A model generated the notes under the pieces. It was given only the letters and a program-made list of their open reading frames with translations. It did no database searches and was not told the origin of the DNA. The position numbers were made by a program, and so were the translations under genes. A DNA stretch of 64,000 nt, taken from the NCBI RefSeq assembly GCF_029870955.1, contig NZ_PGFQ01000001.1, forward strand, positions 2,976,001-3,040,000. Reading direction: 5' to 3'. Shown piece by piece: positions 1 to 8,681 of this stretch. How positions within the stretch are numbered: the first letter of the stretch is position 1; each line of letters opens with the position of its first letter. This stretch comes from Sulfitobacter faviae (GTDB taxonomy: Bacteria; Pseudomonadota; Alphaproteobacteria; Rhodobacterales; Rhodobacteraceae).

Positions 1-1
1 G

Positions 2-58
2 CGATGGAACGGCAAGGCGCTGAAACGGTTTCCCTTTCAACACGAGATTGAAGAATAG
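2..58 (+). CDS. C-terminal fragment of a CDS cut by the window edge
   Basis: Frame 2 is open from the window edge to a TAG at 56-58 and encodes 18 residues ending in ...FPFQHEIEE. The stop lies 12 nt before the ATG of the L,D-transpeptidase, and that gene's ribosome binding site (AGGGGA) overlaps the stop codon, as expected for two genes of one operon. The fragment is too short to identify a family. Confidence 0.35.
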   Translation, partial: RWNGKALKRFPFQHEIEE

Positions 59-70
59 GGGAACGACGCA

Positions 71-667
71 ATGAAGAGACGACATTTCATCACCGGTGTA
101 GCCGCCAGCGGTGCCGCATTCGGCGGTGGCCTTGCCACGCCCGCATTGGCGCATCCGCCCAAGGAAATGCCGAGCTATGACGTGCCGCCAGAGATGATGC
201 CGCGCAAAGTGCCAATCGCGGCGGGCGCGCCGCCCTATGAAATCCACGTCGATCCCGACAATTTCGCGCTCTACTGGACACTGCCCGACAATATGGCGTG
301 GCGCTATACCGTGGGCGTGGGCCGCCCCGGTCTTTATGAATCCGGTGAGTTCTACGTTGGTGCCAAGAAGGAATGGCCGAGCTGGACCCCGACACCGGGT
401 ATGATTGACCGCGAACCGGAGAAATACAAGAAATACGCCGATGGTATGGAAGGCGGTTTGGACAATCCGCTGGGGTCGCGTGCCCTCTATCTCTTCACCG
501 AGGAGCGCGGCGATACCTTCCTGCGCATCCATGGCACCAATGACCCCAGCACATTGGGCAAACGCGTCTCGAACGGCTGTGCCCGTTTGGTGAACGATCA
601 GATGGCCGAGCTTTATGACCGCGTGCCAATGAACACCCGCGTGGTGCTTTACGAACCCATCGGCTGA
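71..667 (+). CDS. Exported L,D-transpeptidase (YkuD domain)
   Basis: Predicted periplasmic enzyme that forms or exchanges peptidoglycan cross-links through an active-site cysteine, or attaches proteins to peptidoglycan. The 198-residue product starts with a twin-arginine-like signal (KRRHFITG, then an Ala/Gly-rich stretch to ATPALA near residue 27). The YkuD core fills residues ~55-195 and carries the diagnostic HGTN (His154) and SNGCARL (Cys170) motifs. The ATG follows AGGGGA with good spacing. The product resembles the short single-domain YkuD proteins, often several per genome in Rhodobacterales. The physiological substrate cannot be told from sequence. A strong terminator follows directly. 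Confidence 0.93.
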   Translation: MKRRHFITGVAASGAAFGGGLATPALAHPPKEMPSYDVPPEMMPRKVPIAAGAPPYEIHVDPDNFALYWTLPDNMAWRYTVGVGRPGLYESGEFYVGAKKEWPSWTPTPGMIDREPEKYKKYADGMEGGLDNPLGSRALYLFTEERGDTFLRIHGTNDPSTLGKRVSNGCARLVNDQMAELYDRVPMNTRVVLYEPIG

Positions 668-690
668 GTTTTCTTTCGGCCACATCAAGC

Positions 691-726
691 AGCCCGGAGC
701 GGAGAATATCCGCTTCGGGCTTTTTT
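691..726 (+). terminator. Rho-independent terminator after the L,D-transpeptidase
   Basis: A 12-bp stem (GCCCGGAGCGGA pairing with TCCGCTTCGGGC, one G-T wobble) around a 5-nt loop GAATA is followed by TTTTTT. It ends the upstream operon. Confidence 0.85.
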
Positions 727-984
727 GTGCCTCTCTGTCGACCTGTAGGATTGAAACATTTCACACGGGCCAAAGAGGTTTGGGTGCGGTGGCGGCACAC
801 ACGTTTCTGCGACGACTGTGTAACAGGTCTTGAACGCTCTTCGCGGGGCCGGCCAATGTCATAAGTCCCGTTCCGCGGCATGGTGATAACTTATTAAAAA
901 CAGTATCTTATGCGGATATGTCAATTTGTTACGATCCAGTCGCGCCGGGTCTCGTTCTGACACCGGGCCGTGATCCGAGTTGCT

Positions 985-1013
985 TTGTAACCGCCCCTCA
1001 CCGCGCCTTAATA
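985..1013 (+). promoter_or_regulatory. Candidate promoter of the small exported protein gene
   Basis: TTGTAA (985-990) and TTAATA (1008-1013) are separated by exactly 17 nt, about 90 nt before the ATG at 1104. This is pattern matching only. The rest of the 727-1103 gap shows no convincing gene: an in-frame extension of the small ORF back to 918 has no ribosome binding site and non-coding-like codon use. Confidence 0.35.
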
Positions 1014-1103
1014 TCATTGCATCGAACGGGCCTCCCGACATCCCCGCCTCTCCCCAGAGCGAGAAAGCCGACGCCCTTTCCCAAACCTGAAAGGACTAGA
1101 ACA

Positions 1104-1394
1104 ATGAAACTCTTTATCGCAACCGCCGCCGCCACTCTGATCGCCACCGCGAGCTTCGCAGGCCAGTCGACACGCTACGAAGACCTGCGCTTGGACACGT
1201 CCCTAACGGCTGATGTCGTCCATGCCGCGGATGCCGGTGAAACCCGCCCTAATGAGCGCGCCGCTGACCTGCGGTTGGAAACATTCTCGGACGAGAGTGC
1301 GCCGGTCGCCACCTTCTCGACCAGCGGCCCCGTGAGCAGCTTGGGCGAAGGTTTCGCCTATGGTGGTTACGGCGCGGGCAACGACTCCCGCTAA
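1104..1394 (+). CDS. Small exported protein of unknown function
   Basis: A 96-residue product with a classical Sec signal peptide (MKLFIATAAATLIATASFAG, cleavage probably after residue ~19) and a short mature part rich in Asp, Glu, Ala and Thr, ending in a Gly/Tyr-rich tail (GFAYGGYGAG). The ATG at 1104 is preferred over the longer open frame from 918 because AAAGGA sits just upstream and a signal peptide begins exactly there. The mature region contains two related segments, YEDLRLDTS and ADLRLETFS, about 36 residues apart. I recognise no family. The gene stands alone between two terminators. Likely periplasmic. Confidence 0.7.
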   Translation: MKLFIATAAATLIATASFAGQSTRYEDLRLDTSLTADVVHAADAGETRPNERAADLRLETFSDESAPVATFSTSGPVSSLGEGFAYGGYGAGNDSR

Positions 1395-1417
1395 ACTGTC
1401 ATAGGTAGACCCGAGAG

Positions 1418-1447
1418 AGCCCGGCCCGAAAGGTGCCGGGCTTTTTT
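1418..1447 (+). terminator. Rho-independent terminator
   Basis: AGCCCGGC and GCCGGGCT form an 8-bp stem around a 9-nt loop, followed by a T tract. It closes the small exported protein gene and faces the tRNA-Ser gene on the other strand. Confidence 0.85.
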
Positions 1448-1507
1448 CTTGCAGGCGGAGCCGCATGGCCCGATGGGCAACAACTTCTTTCTGGAAAAAA
1501 GGGAAAA

Positions 1508-1597
1508 TGGCGGAGCGACAGGGATTCGAACCCTGGAGACGGTCTCCCGCCTACACACTTTCCAGGCGTGCGCCTTCGACCACTCGGCCACCGCTCC
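1508..1597 (-). tRNA. tRNA-Ser (anticodon GGA)
   Basis: Read on the minus strand the gene begins GGAGCGGTGGCCGAG and ends CGCTCCG followed by an encoded CCA. The acceptor stem pairs over 7 bp (one G-U at position 7). The long variable arm of class II tRNAs is present (GGCGGGAGACCGTCTCC region), the T arm contains GGTTCGAATCC, and the anticodon loop reads CTGGAAA, so the anticodon is GGA, decoding UCC and UCU. Confidence 0.97.
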
Positions 1598-1608
1598 GTT
1601 GAGGCGGG

Positions 1609-1637
1609 GTTTAGCTTGGGGGGGCAGTGAGTTGCAA
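1609..1637 (-). promoter_or_regulatory. Candidate promoter of tRNA-Ser
   Basis: On the minus strand TTGCAA (1637-1632) and CTAAAC (1614-1609) are separated by 17 nt, and the tRNA 5' end lies 11 nt after the -10 element. The spacer contains a run of seven identical bases, so its true length is uncertain given the homopolymer errors in this sequence. Confidence 0.45.
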
Positions 1638-1668
1638 GAGCGAATTCCCCCAGAGAGGATAAATTTAT

Positions 1669-2390
1669 CTAACCGCCCAGATGAACATAGACCCGGCGGT
1701 TCAAACGGCCCTTTTTCTCAATCTTTCCAAGGCGAAGCCCGCCGATCTCGCCGGTGCGCGCGACATGGGTGCCGCCGCAGGGCTGTAGATCAATGGGGTC
1801 TTGCGCCTCTCCGATGCGGATCAGGCGAATGTCCCCTCGTCCGCGGGGCGGGGCGACCGACATGGTTTTGACCAGTTCGGGCGCGGCGTCCAATTCGGCC
1901 TCGGTGATCCAGTCCTCGCTCACCCGCGCGTCGAGGGAGACGAAGTGATTTAATGCCTCCTCCAGTTCCTCTCGGGCCTGCGGCGCATCGGGCATGTTAA
2001 AATCGAGCCGCCCATGGGTGGCCGAAATCTGTCCGCCCGTAACCGGATGTGGAATGACGACGGACAAAAGATGCAGCGCCGTATGCACGCGCATATGTTT
2101 ATGGCGACGGTCCCAGTCGAGTTCCTGTTTCACGAAAGCCCCACCGGCGGCAAGGGACGCGGCTCTGCCGGGACCAGCGCGATGCCGCCGCTGTCGCGGT
2201 CGCGCACCGTGGTCGCGATGGTGAGCTCTTGCTTGTCCCAGGTCAGCCATCCGCTGTCGCCCGGCTGCCCGCCGCCCGTGGGGTAGAACAGGGAATTGTC
2301 CAAGATCACCCCCCCTTCGGGCGTATGGGCCGCCACGCGGGCCGGGGCATCGCGCAGATAGGTCTCGGTCCGGTAGAGCTCGCTCGTCAT
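1669..2390 (-). CDS. Alanyl-tRNA editing protein AlaX (one frameshift in the sequence)
   Basis: Free-standing trans-editing hydrolase that clears Ser or Gly mischarged onto tRNA-Ala. The N-terminal part (from the ATG at 2390, MTSELYRTETYL, with FYPTGGGQPGDSG) and the C-terminal part are in different frames. The break is in CCCC at 2139-2142; one extra base joins ...LPPVGA to FVKQELDWD and gives 240 residues, normal for AlaX. Zinc-site motifs HTALH (HxxxH) and CGGTH (CxxxH) are both intact. The start overlaps the end of the mechanosensitive channel gene by 4 nt, indicating translational coupling. Because the rest is intact, I do not call it a pseudogene. Confidence 0.88.
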
Positions 2391-4751
2391 GCCTGCGGCT
2401 CCGCCTTGTCGCTGCCGTCTTGGACGCTGGCACTGGTCGCGTGCTGCAAGGTCTCAGGGTTGCGCAGCCATAGGTCGCGTTGGGCAAAGGGAATTTCGAT
2501 CCCTTCCTCTTTGAAACGCGCGGCGATGGCGTGGTTGATGTCGTTCTTGACCTTCATCATCCAATTCACGTCCCGCAGGTAACAGCGCACCTCGAACTCC
2601 AGCGCATCGGCCCCGAAGTTCAAGAACAGGACCGCGGGCGGCGGGTTGGTCAGCACGATGGGCTGCGCCTCGGCGATCTCTTGCAGGATGCCTTCGATCC
2701 GTTTGGTGTCGGTGCCGTAAGCCACGCCCACGGGCACGATAAGGCGGCCCACGGTATTGCCGCGGGTGTAGTTGGTGACCGTGCCGCTGATCAGGTCGGC
2801 ATTGGGCACGATCACATCGGTGCGGTCGAAGGTTTCGATCCTTGTGGAACGCACCGAGATGTCGCGCACATAGCCCATCTGGCCGCCCACCTCGATCCAA
2901 TCCCCTTCGGAGATCGGGCGTTCGATCAACAGGATGATGCCCGAGACGAAGTTCGACACCACGTTTTGCAGGCCGAAACCGATACCGACCGAAAGTGCCC
3001 CGGCAACATAGGCCAGCGCAGAAAGGTCGATCCCCGCCCCGGTGATGGCGAGCAGCGCGGCGAGGAAAATCCCCACATAGCCGATCCCCGAGACGATGGC
3101 GTTCTGCCCGCCGATGTCCATCCGCGTCTTGGGCAGGACGTTGCTGCGCAGCGCCCCTTGGATCAGTCGGGTGACGGCATAGCCGATCACGAAGATCACC
3201 GCGAAGGAGAGGAAATCCGTGGGACGGATCCGCGTCTCGCCAAAGGCGAAGCCCCGGCTGAACAGCGCCCAAAGCTCAGTTAGGTCGGTGACCCGCGCGC
3301 CCCATGCCAGCGCCATCACAGGCAGCGACAGCAGCAGCAGGATCAGGCCAAAGAAGACGGGCATCAGCGCGTCGCGTGCCTGCACCCCTTGCCCGGTCAT
3401 GGCACCGTAAACATCGGCCAAGAAGCGTTGCAGCGTCATCACCAGCCCCAGAAGCACCAGCGTGGTGACATAGGGCGGCAGCAGCGAAACGGCGGCGTTG
3501 TAATAGCCGCTGATCAGCAAGAGGGGCGCCACCACGGCCACGATCATCGCGCCCAAGCCCAGCCCGCGCACGACGCGGTTCAGCGTCGAGGTCCGCGGCT
3601 CTTCGGCGGCGGAGACATCTTCTGTCACCGGATCGCTATAACCGCGCAGAATTTTCCCGATGCGGAACAGGGCAAAGGCGCTCAGCAGCATTACCGGCAG
3701 GCGCAGCACGGCCTCGGTGGTTTCTGCCGGTTGCTGGCCGTCGAAAATGGCGGTGATGATGGCGCCAATGATGACGGTGACGGTGATAATGCTGACGTAG
3801 AAACGAACCGCTTTGCGCTCAGCCGCGGGCAGCAGGATCAGCGCCTCGTCCTCATCGCGAGAGAACACCCGTTCGGCGACCCAGCGAACACCCAGCATCG
3901 CGCCGCCGATCACCGGGATCAGCTGCACAAGGGTTGAGCCGCGCGGGCCGAGCCAATCGGTCGCCAAGACGGCCATGGCCAGTAAGACCAGACCCACCGT
4001 GGGCAGGATGATCCGCAAAAGAGACACGACAAAGCGCCAGATGCCAAAGCCGCGCGCGCCGAATTGCTGAAGCCGACCCACAATCGCGGTCGACCAATGA
4101 TGGCCACGGAAGATCAGCACCAAGCCCAGAATGGTGAGAGCCAGAACCGCAGGGAGAGAGGAACGCAGGCTGCGTCGCGCCGTGTCGGCATCGTCAGGCG
4201 CTTCGGCGGCGATCTCGCCCGCCGCTGTCGCCAGATCGTCTATCGCGGTGCGCCAATGGACGGGGTTGAGCGGCGTGGGCACCACCTCCATCAACTGCTC
4301 GGTCTGGCGTTCGCGCAGGGCCACGTCGATCTGCCCGATCAGCGCATCGGCGCGCAGATATGCCGCTTCGGCCCGCTGAACCGGCGTCAGCAGGGTGTTG
4401 AGCTGTCGGTTCAACTCTTCACGGTTGGCGGCGACTTCGGGGGATTCCGGCTCGGCCCCTCGCCCTCGGGCGGGGTTCCGAGCGCGGCCAATTGTTCGCG
4501 CAGCGCGCTGATCCGCGCGGCATTCAGGTTGCGCGCCGCGTCGAACTCGGCACGGTAATCCACCAGCCGGGCGCGCTGCACCTCCAGCATGGTTTCGGTG
4601 GTATCGGGGCGTCCACCGCCTCTTCAGCCGAAGAGGCGACGGTTTCCCATTGGTCGAAATCCGGCAGAACCGGTTCCTGTGCGACAGCAGCGCCGGTCAG
4701 CCAGACCAGCAACGCGGTAAGGCCAAGGGCGAAGCGGAGCATTTGGGTCAT
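2387..4751 (-). CDS. MscS-family mechanosensitive channel with N-terminal DUF3772 (two frameshifts in the sequence)
   Basis: Large MscS-type inner-membrane channel that releases solutes on hypo-osmotic shock. A signal peptide (MTQMLRFALGLTALLVWLTG) starts at 4751, followed by a periplasmic DUF3772-like helical region, roughly ten membrane segments, and the MscS pore and beta domains near the C-terminus (GIGFGLQNVVSNFVSGIILL; RPISEGDWIEVGG; PNADLISGTVTNYT). Two breaks, in GGGG at 4606-4609 and CCCC at 4456-4459, are each repaired by one base and give 788 residues. It overlaps cysK by ATGA upstream and alaX downstream, so it belongs to one operon with them. The family is secure, the gating stimulus unknown. 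Confidence 0.9.
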
Positions 4752-5782
4752 GTATCCTCGAAAACACCTGGGATGGATTGCGGCGCGGCATCAAGCCAAG
4801 CGGGCGTCGGCAGCCCCTTCTCGCGCAGGAACTCCGGGTTGAAGAGTTTGGATTGATAGCGCGTGCCGAAGTCGCACAGCACGGTCACGATGGTATGGCC
4901 CGGCCCCATCTCTTTCGCCAAACGCATGGCCCCGGCGACGTTGACGCCCGAGGAGGCACCAAGGCAGAGCCCCTCATTCTCCAGCAGGTCAAAGACGACC
5001 GGCAGCGCCTCTTCGTCTGAGATGTTGTAGGAATAGTCGGGCTTGAACCCTTCGAGGTTCGCGGTGATCCGCCCCTGACCGATGCCCTCGGCGATGGAAC
5101 TGCCTTCGGATTTCAACTCGCCTTCGGTATAGTAGCTGTGCAGCGCCGCGCCATCGGGATCGGCCAGTGCGATCTTCACGCCCTTGGGTTGCAGCGCCAT
5201 GGCCACGCCGACGAGCGTGCCGCCCGAACCGACCGCGCAGCAAAAGCCATCGACCTCGCCGCCGGTCTGTTCCCAAATCTCGGGGCCAGTGGTTTCGATA
5301 TGGGCTTGCCGGTTGGCGGTATTGTCGAACTGGTTGGCCCAAATCACCCCCTCGGGCGTGGTCTTGGCCAATTCCTTGGCCAAACGCTCGGAATAGCGGA
5401 CGAAGTTATTGGGGTTCTTGTAGGGTGCGGCGGGCACCTGCACCAATTCCGCACCGGCCAGCCGAAGCATGTCTTTCTTTTCCTGCGACTGGGTCTCAGG
5501 GATGACGATGACGGTCTTGAACCCCATCGACGCGCCCACCAGCGCAAGCCCGATGCCGGTGTTGCCCGCGGTGCCCTCAACAATGGTGCCGCCGGGCTTC
5601 AACTCACCCCGTGCGATGGCGTCGCGGATGATGAACAGCGCCGCGCGGTCCTTGACCGATTGGCCGGGGTTCATGAACTCCGCCTTGCCCAAGATTTCGC
5701 AGCCGGTCTCTTCGCTCGCGCCGCGCAGCCGGATCAGCGGTGTGTTTCCAATGGCCTCGGCCAGATCTTTAGCAACCTGCAT
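4748..5782 (-). CDS. cysK: Cysteine synthase (O-acetylserine sulfhydrylase)
   Basis: PLP enzyme making L-cysteine from O-acetylserine and sulfide. The 344-residue protein has the PLP lysine in SVKDRA (Lys44), the substrate loop EGTAGNTGIG (a variant of the usual TSGNTG) and the phosphate-cup segment GSGGTLVG. It lies directly downstream of trgB (13-nt gap) and overlaps the channel gene by 4 nt. The order trgA-trgB-cysK matches the tellurite-resistance locus described in Rhodobacter sphaeroides, where cysK contributes to resistance. The protein is longer at its C-terminus than Escherichia coli CysK and its loop variant resembles that of fungal-type cysteine synthases, so substrate preference should not be assumed identical. 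Confidence 0.9.
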   Translation of the reverse strand: MQVAKDLAEAIGNTPLIRLRGASEETGCEILGKAEFMNPGQSVKDRAALFIIRDAIARGELKPGGTIVEGTAGNTGIGLALVGASMGFKTVIVIPETQSQEKKDMLRLAGAELVQVPAAPYKNPNNFVRYSERLAKELAKTTPEGVIWANQFDNTANRQAHIETTGPEIWEQTGGEVDGFCCAVGSGGTLVGVAMALQPKGVKIALADPDGAALHSYYTEGELKSEGSSIAEGIGQGRITANLEGFKPDYSYNISDEEALPVVFDLLENEGLCLGASSGVNVAGAMRLAKEMGPGHTIVTVLCDFGTRYQSKLFNPEFLREKGLPTPAWLDAAPQSIPGVFEDT

Positions 5783-5795
5783 GTTTGCCCCCAGT

Positions 5796-6928
5796 TCATG
5801 TTCCGTCCGGTTTAGCTGTCGCGCCTTCGGACCTCAAGCGTTCGCGGTGGCGGGCAAGCCAATAGGCGCTTGCCACCAATGGCGCATTGGCCAGCGCCTG
5901 CGCATCGGCCAAGGCCATCAGATCATCGAATGACATAAGATGCGACCGGATATCCTCGCCCTCCGCAGCCAAACCGCCGGTGCCGATGATATGATCCGGC
6001 AAATCCGCCAATCCCACGAAAATGTGAAAGAATTCCGTCGCATTCCCGGGGAGGCATAGACGTTTCCGACCGGTTCCAAGGCGCCCAAGGTGATCCCCGC
6101 CTCCTCACGCGCCTCGCGCCGCGCGGCGGCCTGCGGTGTCTCGCCGGGGTCGATATGGCCCGCGATGGGCTCCAACTGCCAGCGGGTATGATCGCCGCGC
6201 GCCAGCGGGCCCATGCGGATTTGCTCGACCAGCAGCACGCGGTCGCGCAGCGGGTCATAGGGCAGCACCAAAGCTGCATCCGCGCTGACAAAAACCGCGC
6301 GGTCAATCTGCGCCGACATGCTGCCGTCAAAGGTCTCATGCCGCAGCGAGATTTCATCAAGGGCGAAGAAGTTCGCGTAAACGCGGCGGCGGTCGGTCAC
6401 CTCGACCTTGCCATCGAGCGCCAGCGGATCATGCATGCCCTGTGTCGCCAGCACCTGCTGATGGGCCCGGCGGCGGATCATCGGAAACATCGCATCGACC
6501 TCGGCCCGCGGGCGCTTGCCCATATAGCTCATCACTTCGCGCGCGGCGTGGCAGGAAAGCGCGGCCCAATCACGCTCCCATTCAGGCAAGGACCATGGCC
6601 CCTGCGCGGTCCAGCGCCCGGGCTGGGGGAGATAGACCTCGGCCCCCTGCCCGTCTGCAAGTGTCACCGGGACCAAATCATAGTCGAACGCGCCTTCATA
6701 GAAGTCGAGCCGCGCGAAATCATCCGCGCTCAGGCCCCGCACCAGCAAGCCCTCGGCCTGCGCGCCATCGCGCGTCTCAATCGTGGGAAACGGGCCTTCG
6801 GCGGCGGCAGAGACTTGGTAGCCGGGCAGATTGGCGGGGCTGAGGTCAATCGCCTTGGCGGAGCGGCCAAGCACGATTTCCAACAGCGGCAGATGCCGCA
6901 GGGTGCCGTAGATAAAGAGATGTCGCAT
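5796..6928 (-). CDS. trgB: TrgB: gamma-glutamylcyclotransferase-like domain fused to a NUDIX hydrolase (one frameshift in the sequence)
   Basis: Two-domain protein. Residues ~1-130 form an AIG2/GGCT-like fold (MRHLFIYGTLRHLPLL, with the YGTL substrate-binding motif). Residues ~170-377 form a NUDIX hydrolase of the ADP-ribose pyrophosphatase type with a complete NUDIX box (GHIDPGE...AREEAGI). The frame breaks at GGGG 6048-6051; adding one base joins VYASPG to NATEFFHIFVGLADLP and gives 377 residues. I start at the ATG at 6928 and not at a TTG at 6943, because the family begins MRHLF and the TTG extension adds nothing recognisable. It sits between trgA and cysK. Role in tellurite resistance is known from genetics in R. 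sphaeroides; the chemistry is unknown. Confidence 0.87.
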
Positions 6929-6933
6929 GGGGA

Positions 6934-7374
6934 TCAGGGCCAACGGTTATAAGCAAATTCGGTCAAAAGCCCTGCAATCATGCCCCCGACGACAAGCGCC
7001 ACGCCGATGGGCACGGTGGCGATCATCAGACCGAATTCCGCGCCGATCTGGAAGACGGCGACGATGGCCTCGAAGGGATCGTCATAGCGGTTGCGCAACG
7101 CCAGCCGAACCATTTCATTCGCCGCCTGCAAGAAGATCGCCCAGAGCATCAGCACGAAGACCCCGGCAAAACCGTTGTTGATCGCAGCCACGATGCCCCG
7201 GCCCGCGCGCCGGCCCATCACGCGCCAGCCCACGATGAGGCCAAGCACCACGTTAAGCGGCAGGAAATACCCGAAATCCGTGCTTTCCGGCATCAGTGGC
7301 ACCACCATGCCCGACAGGACAAAGGCCAGCACGGCGAGTGAGATCGCCGCCATAAGTCGCGCACCAGTCGGCAT
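6934..7374 (-). CDS. trgA: TrgA family inner-membrane protein
   Basis: A 146-residue protein with about four hydrophobic segments (residues ~8-28, 35-52, 67-87 and 115-140) and a conserved-looking cytoplasmic stretch GWRVMGRRAGRG. Size, topology and its place before trgB and cysK match TrgA of Rhodobacter sphaeroides. The gene ends 5 nt before the trgB ATG. No catalytic motif is visible. The identification leans on synteny and topology as much as on sequence. Confidence 0.82.
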   Translation of the reverse strand: MPTGARLMAAISLAVLAFVLSGMVVPLMPESTDFGYFLPLNVVLGLIVGWRVMGRRAGRGIVAAINNGFAGVFVLMLWAIFLQAANEMVRLALRNRYDDPFEAIVAVFQIGAEFGLMIATVPIGVALVVGGMIAGLLTEFAYNRWP

Positions 7375-7410
7375 TTTTCGGCTCCTTGCGGGGGCGGACC
7401 GCAGGGGCGG

Positions 7411-8622
7411 TCACACAGGTCGCCGTACCGTAATCTGCGTCACGTCGCAATTGCCACTGTCAAATGTCGCGGCACAGGAAGTGAGGTAAAAATTCCACAT
7501 CCGGCGAAAGCGTTCGTCAAAGCCAAGCGTGGTGATCTGATCCCATTTCTCGTTAAAGGTCTCATGCCAACGGCGCAGGGTGATGTCATAGCTTTTGCCA
7601 AATTCGATCGACCGGTCGACCACCAGCCCTGCCCGCTCGACCTGCCCCCGCAGGATCGTGGGGCTGGGCAACATGCCGCCGGGGAAGATGTATTTTTGGA
7701 TGAAATCCACTCCGCGTTTGTAGACCTCCCAACGGCGGTCGGCGACGGTGATGATTTGCAAGGTCGCGGCGCGGCCCGGTTTCAGACGTTGGTGCAGCGT
7801 ATCGAAGTAGACCGGCCAGTATTTCTCGCCCACCGCCTCGAACATCTCGATGCTGGCGATGCCGTCATAGCTCTCGGTCTCATCGCGGTAGTCTTGCAGT
7901 TTGAAGGTCACGCGGTCCGAGAGGCCCGCCTTGGCGATCCGCTCCTGCGCGTAGTTGAACTGCTCTTGGCTGATGGTCAGCGCGGTCACTTTCAGCCCGC
8001 GTTCGGCTGCGGCATATTCCGCAAAACCGCCCCAGCCGCAGCCGATTTCCAAGACATGATCGCCGGGCTGCACGCCCATCTGATCGACCATGGATTTGTA
8101 TTTCGCCCGCTGCGCGGCCTCCAGCGATTGCTGGGCGTCGCCCTCGAAAATGGCCGAGGAATAGGTCATCGTATCATCCAGCCAGAGGCTGTAGAACGCA
8201 TTGCCGAGATCGTAGTGATAGCTGATGTTGCGCTTGGCCTGTTTGCGGTTGTTGCGCTGAAGCCAAAAGCGGAACTTCTCGAACTGACGCAGCAGCCCTT
8301 GGCCGGGGAAACCATCATAGACCGTCTCATTCCCCGCATGGACCAAATCCATGAAGGCTTGCAGGTCCGGCGTCGACCACCACTCATCTAGATAGGCGTC
8401 GCAAAAGCCCAGATCGCCCTCGCGGATCAACCGTGCGAAAAGGTCATCGTTATGGATATGCAGTTCCGCCACCGGGCCGGGCTTGGCTCCTTCGGCGCGG
8501 AACACGCGGCCATCAGGCAGGATAAAGTCCACCCGCCCGTGCTGCATCTCCTGCGCCATGGCGAAGACCTGCGGGAAATAGCGGGGCAGACCTTTCTGCC
8601 CCTCGGTGGTCGTAAGCTTCAT
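7411..8622 (-). CDS. cfa: Cyclopropane-fatty-acyl-phospholipid synthase
   Basis: S-adenosylmethionine-dependent enzyme that methylenates unsaturated acyl chains in membrane phospholipids. The 403-residue protein has an N-terminal lipid-binding region (residues ~1-130) and a Rossmann methyltransferase domain with the SAM motif VLEIGCGWGGFAEY and the family segments NISYHYDLGN and YSSAIF. Genes for photolyase and trgA lie on either side on the same strand. In Rhodobacter sphaeroides cfaA and phrA are likewise adjacent and belong to the singlet-oxygen response; a similar role here is inferred. Confidence 0.95.
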   Translation of the reverse strand: MKLTTTEGQKGLPRYFPQVFAMAQEMQHGRVDFILPDGRVFRAEGAKPGPVAELHIHNDDLFARLIREGDLGFCDAYLDEWWSTPDLQAFMDLVHAGNETVYDGFPGQGLLRQFEKFRFWLQRNNRKQAKRNISYHYDLGNAFYSLWLDDTMTYSSAIFEGDAQQSLEAAQRAKYKSMVDQMGVQPGDHVLEIGCGWGGFAEYAAAERGLKVTALTISQEQFNYAQERIAKAGLSDRVTFKLQDYRDETESYDGIASIEMFEAVGEKYWPVYFDTLHQRLKPGRAATLQIITVADRRWEVYKRGVDFIQKYIFPGGMLPSPTILRGQVERAGLVVDRSIEFGKSYDITLRRWHETFNEKWDQITTLGFDERFRRMWNFYLTSCAATFDSGNCDVTQITVRRPV

Positions 8623-8681
8623 ACCTCGGTTCCGTTCTTGTTCTGGCCTACTGTAACCGCAGGCTGCTGTTTCGCAAAAAG

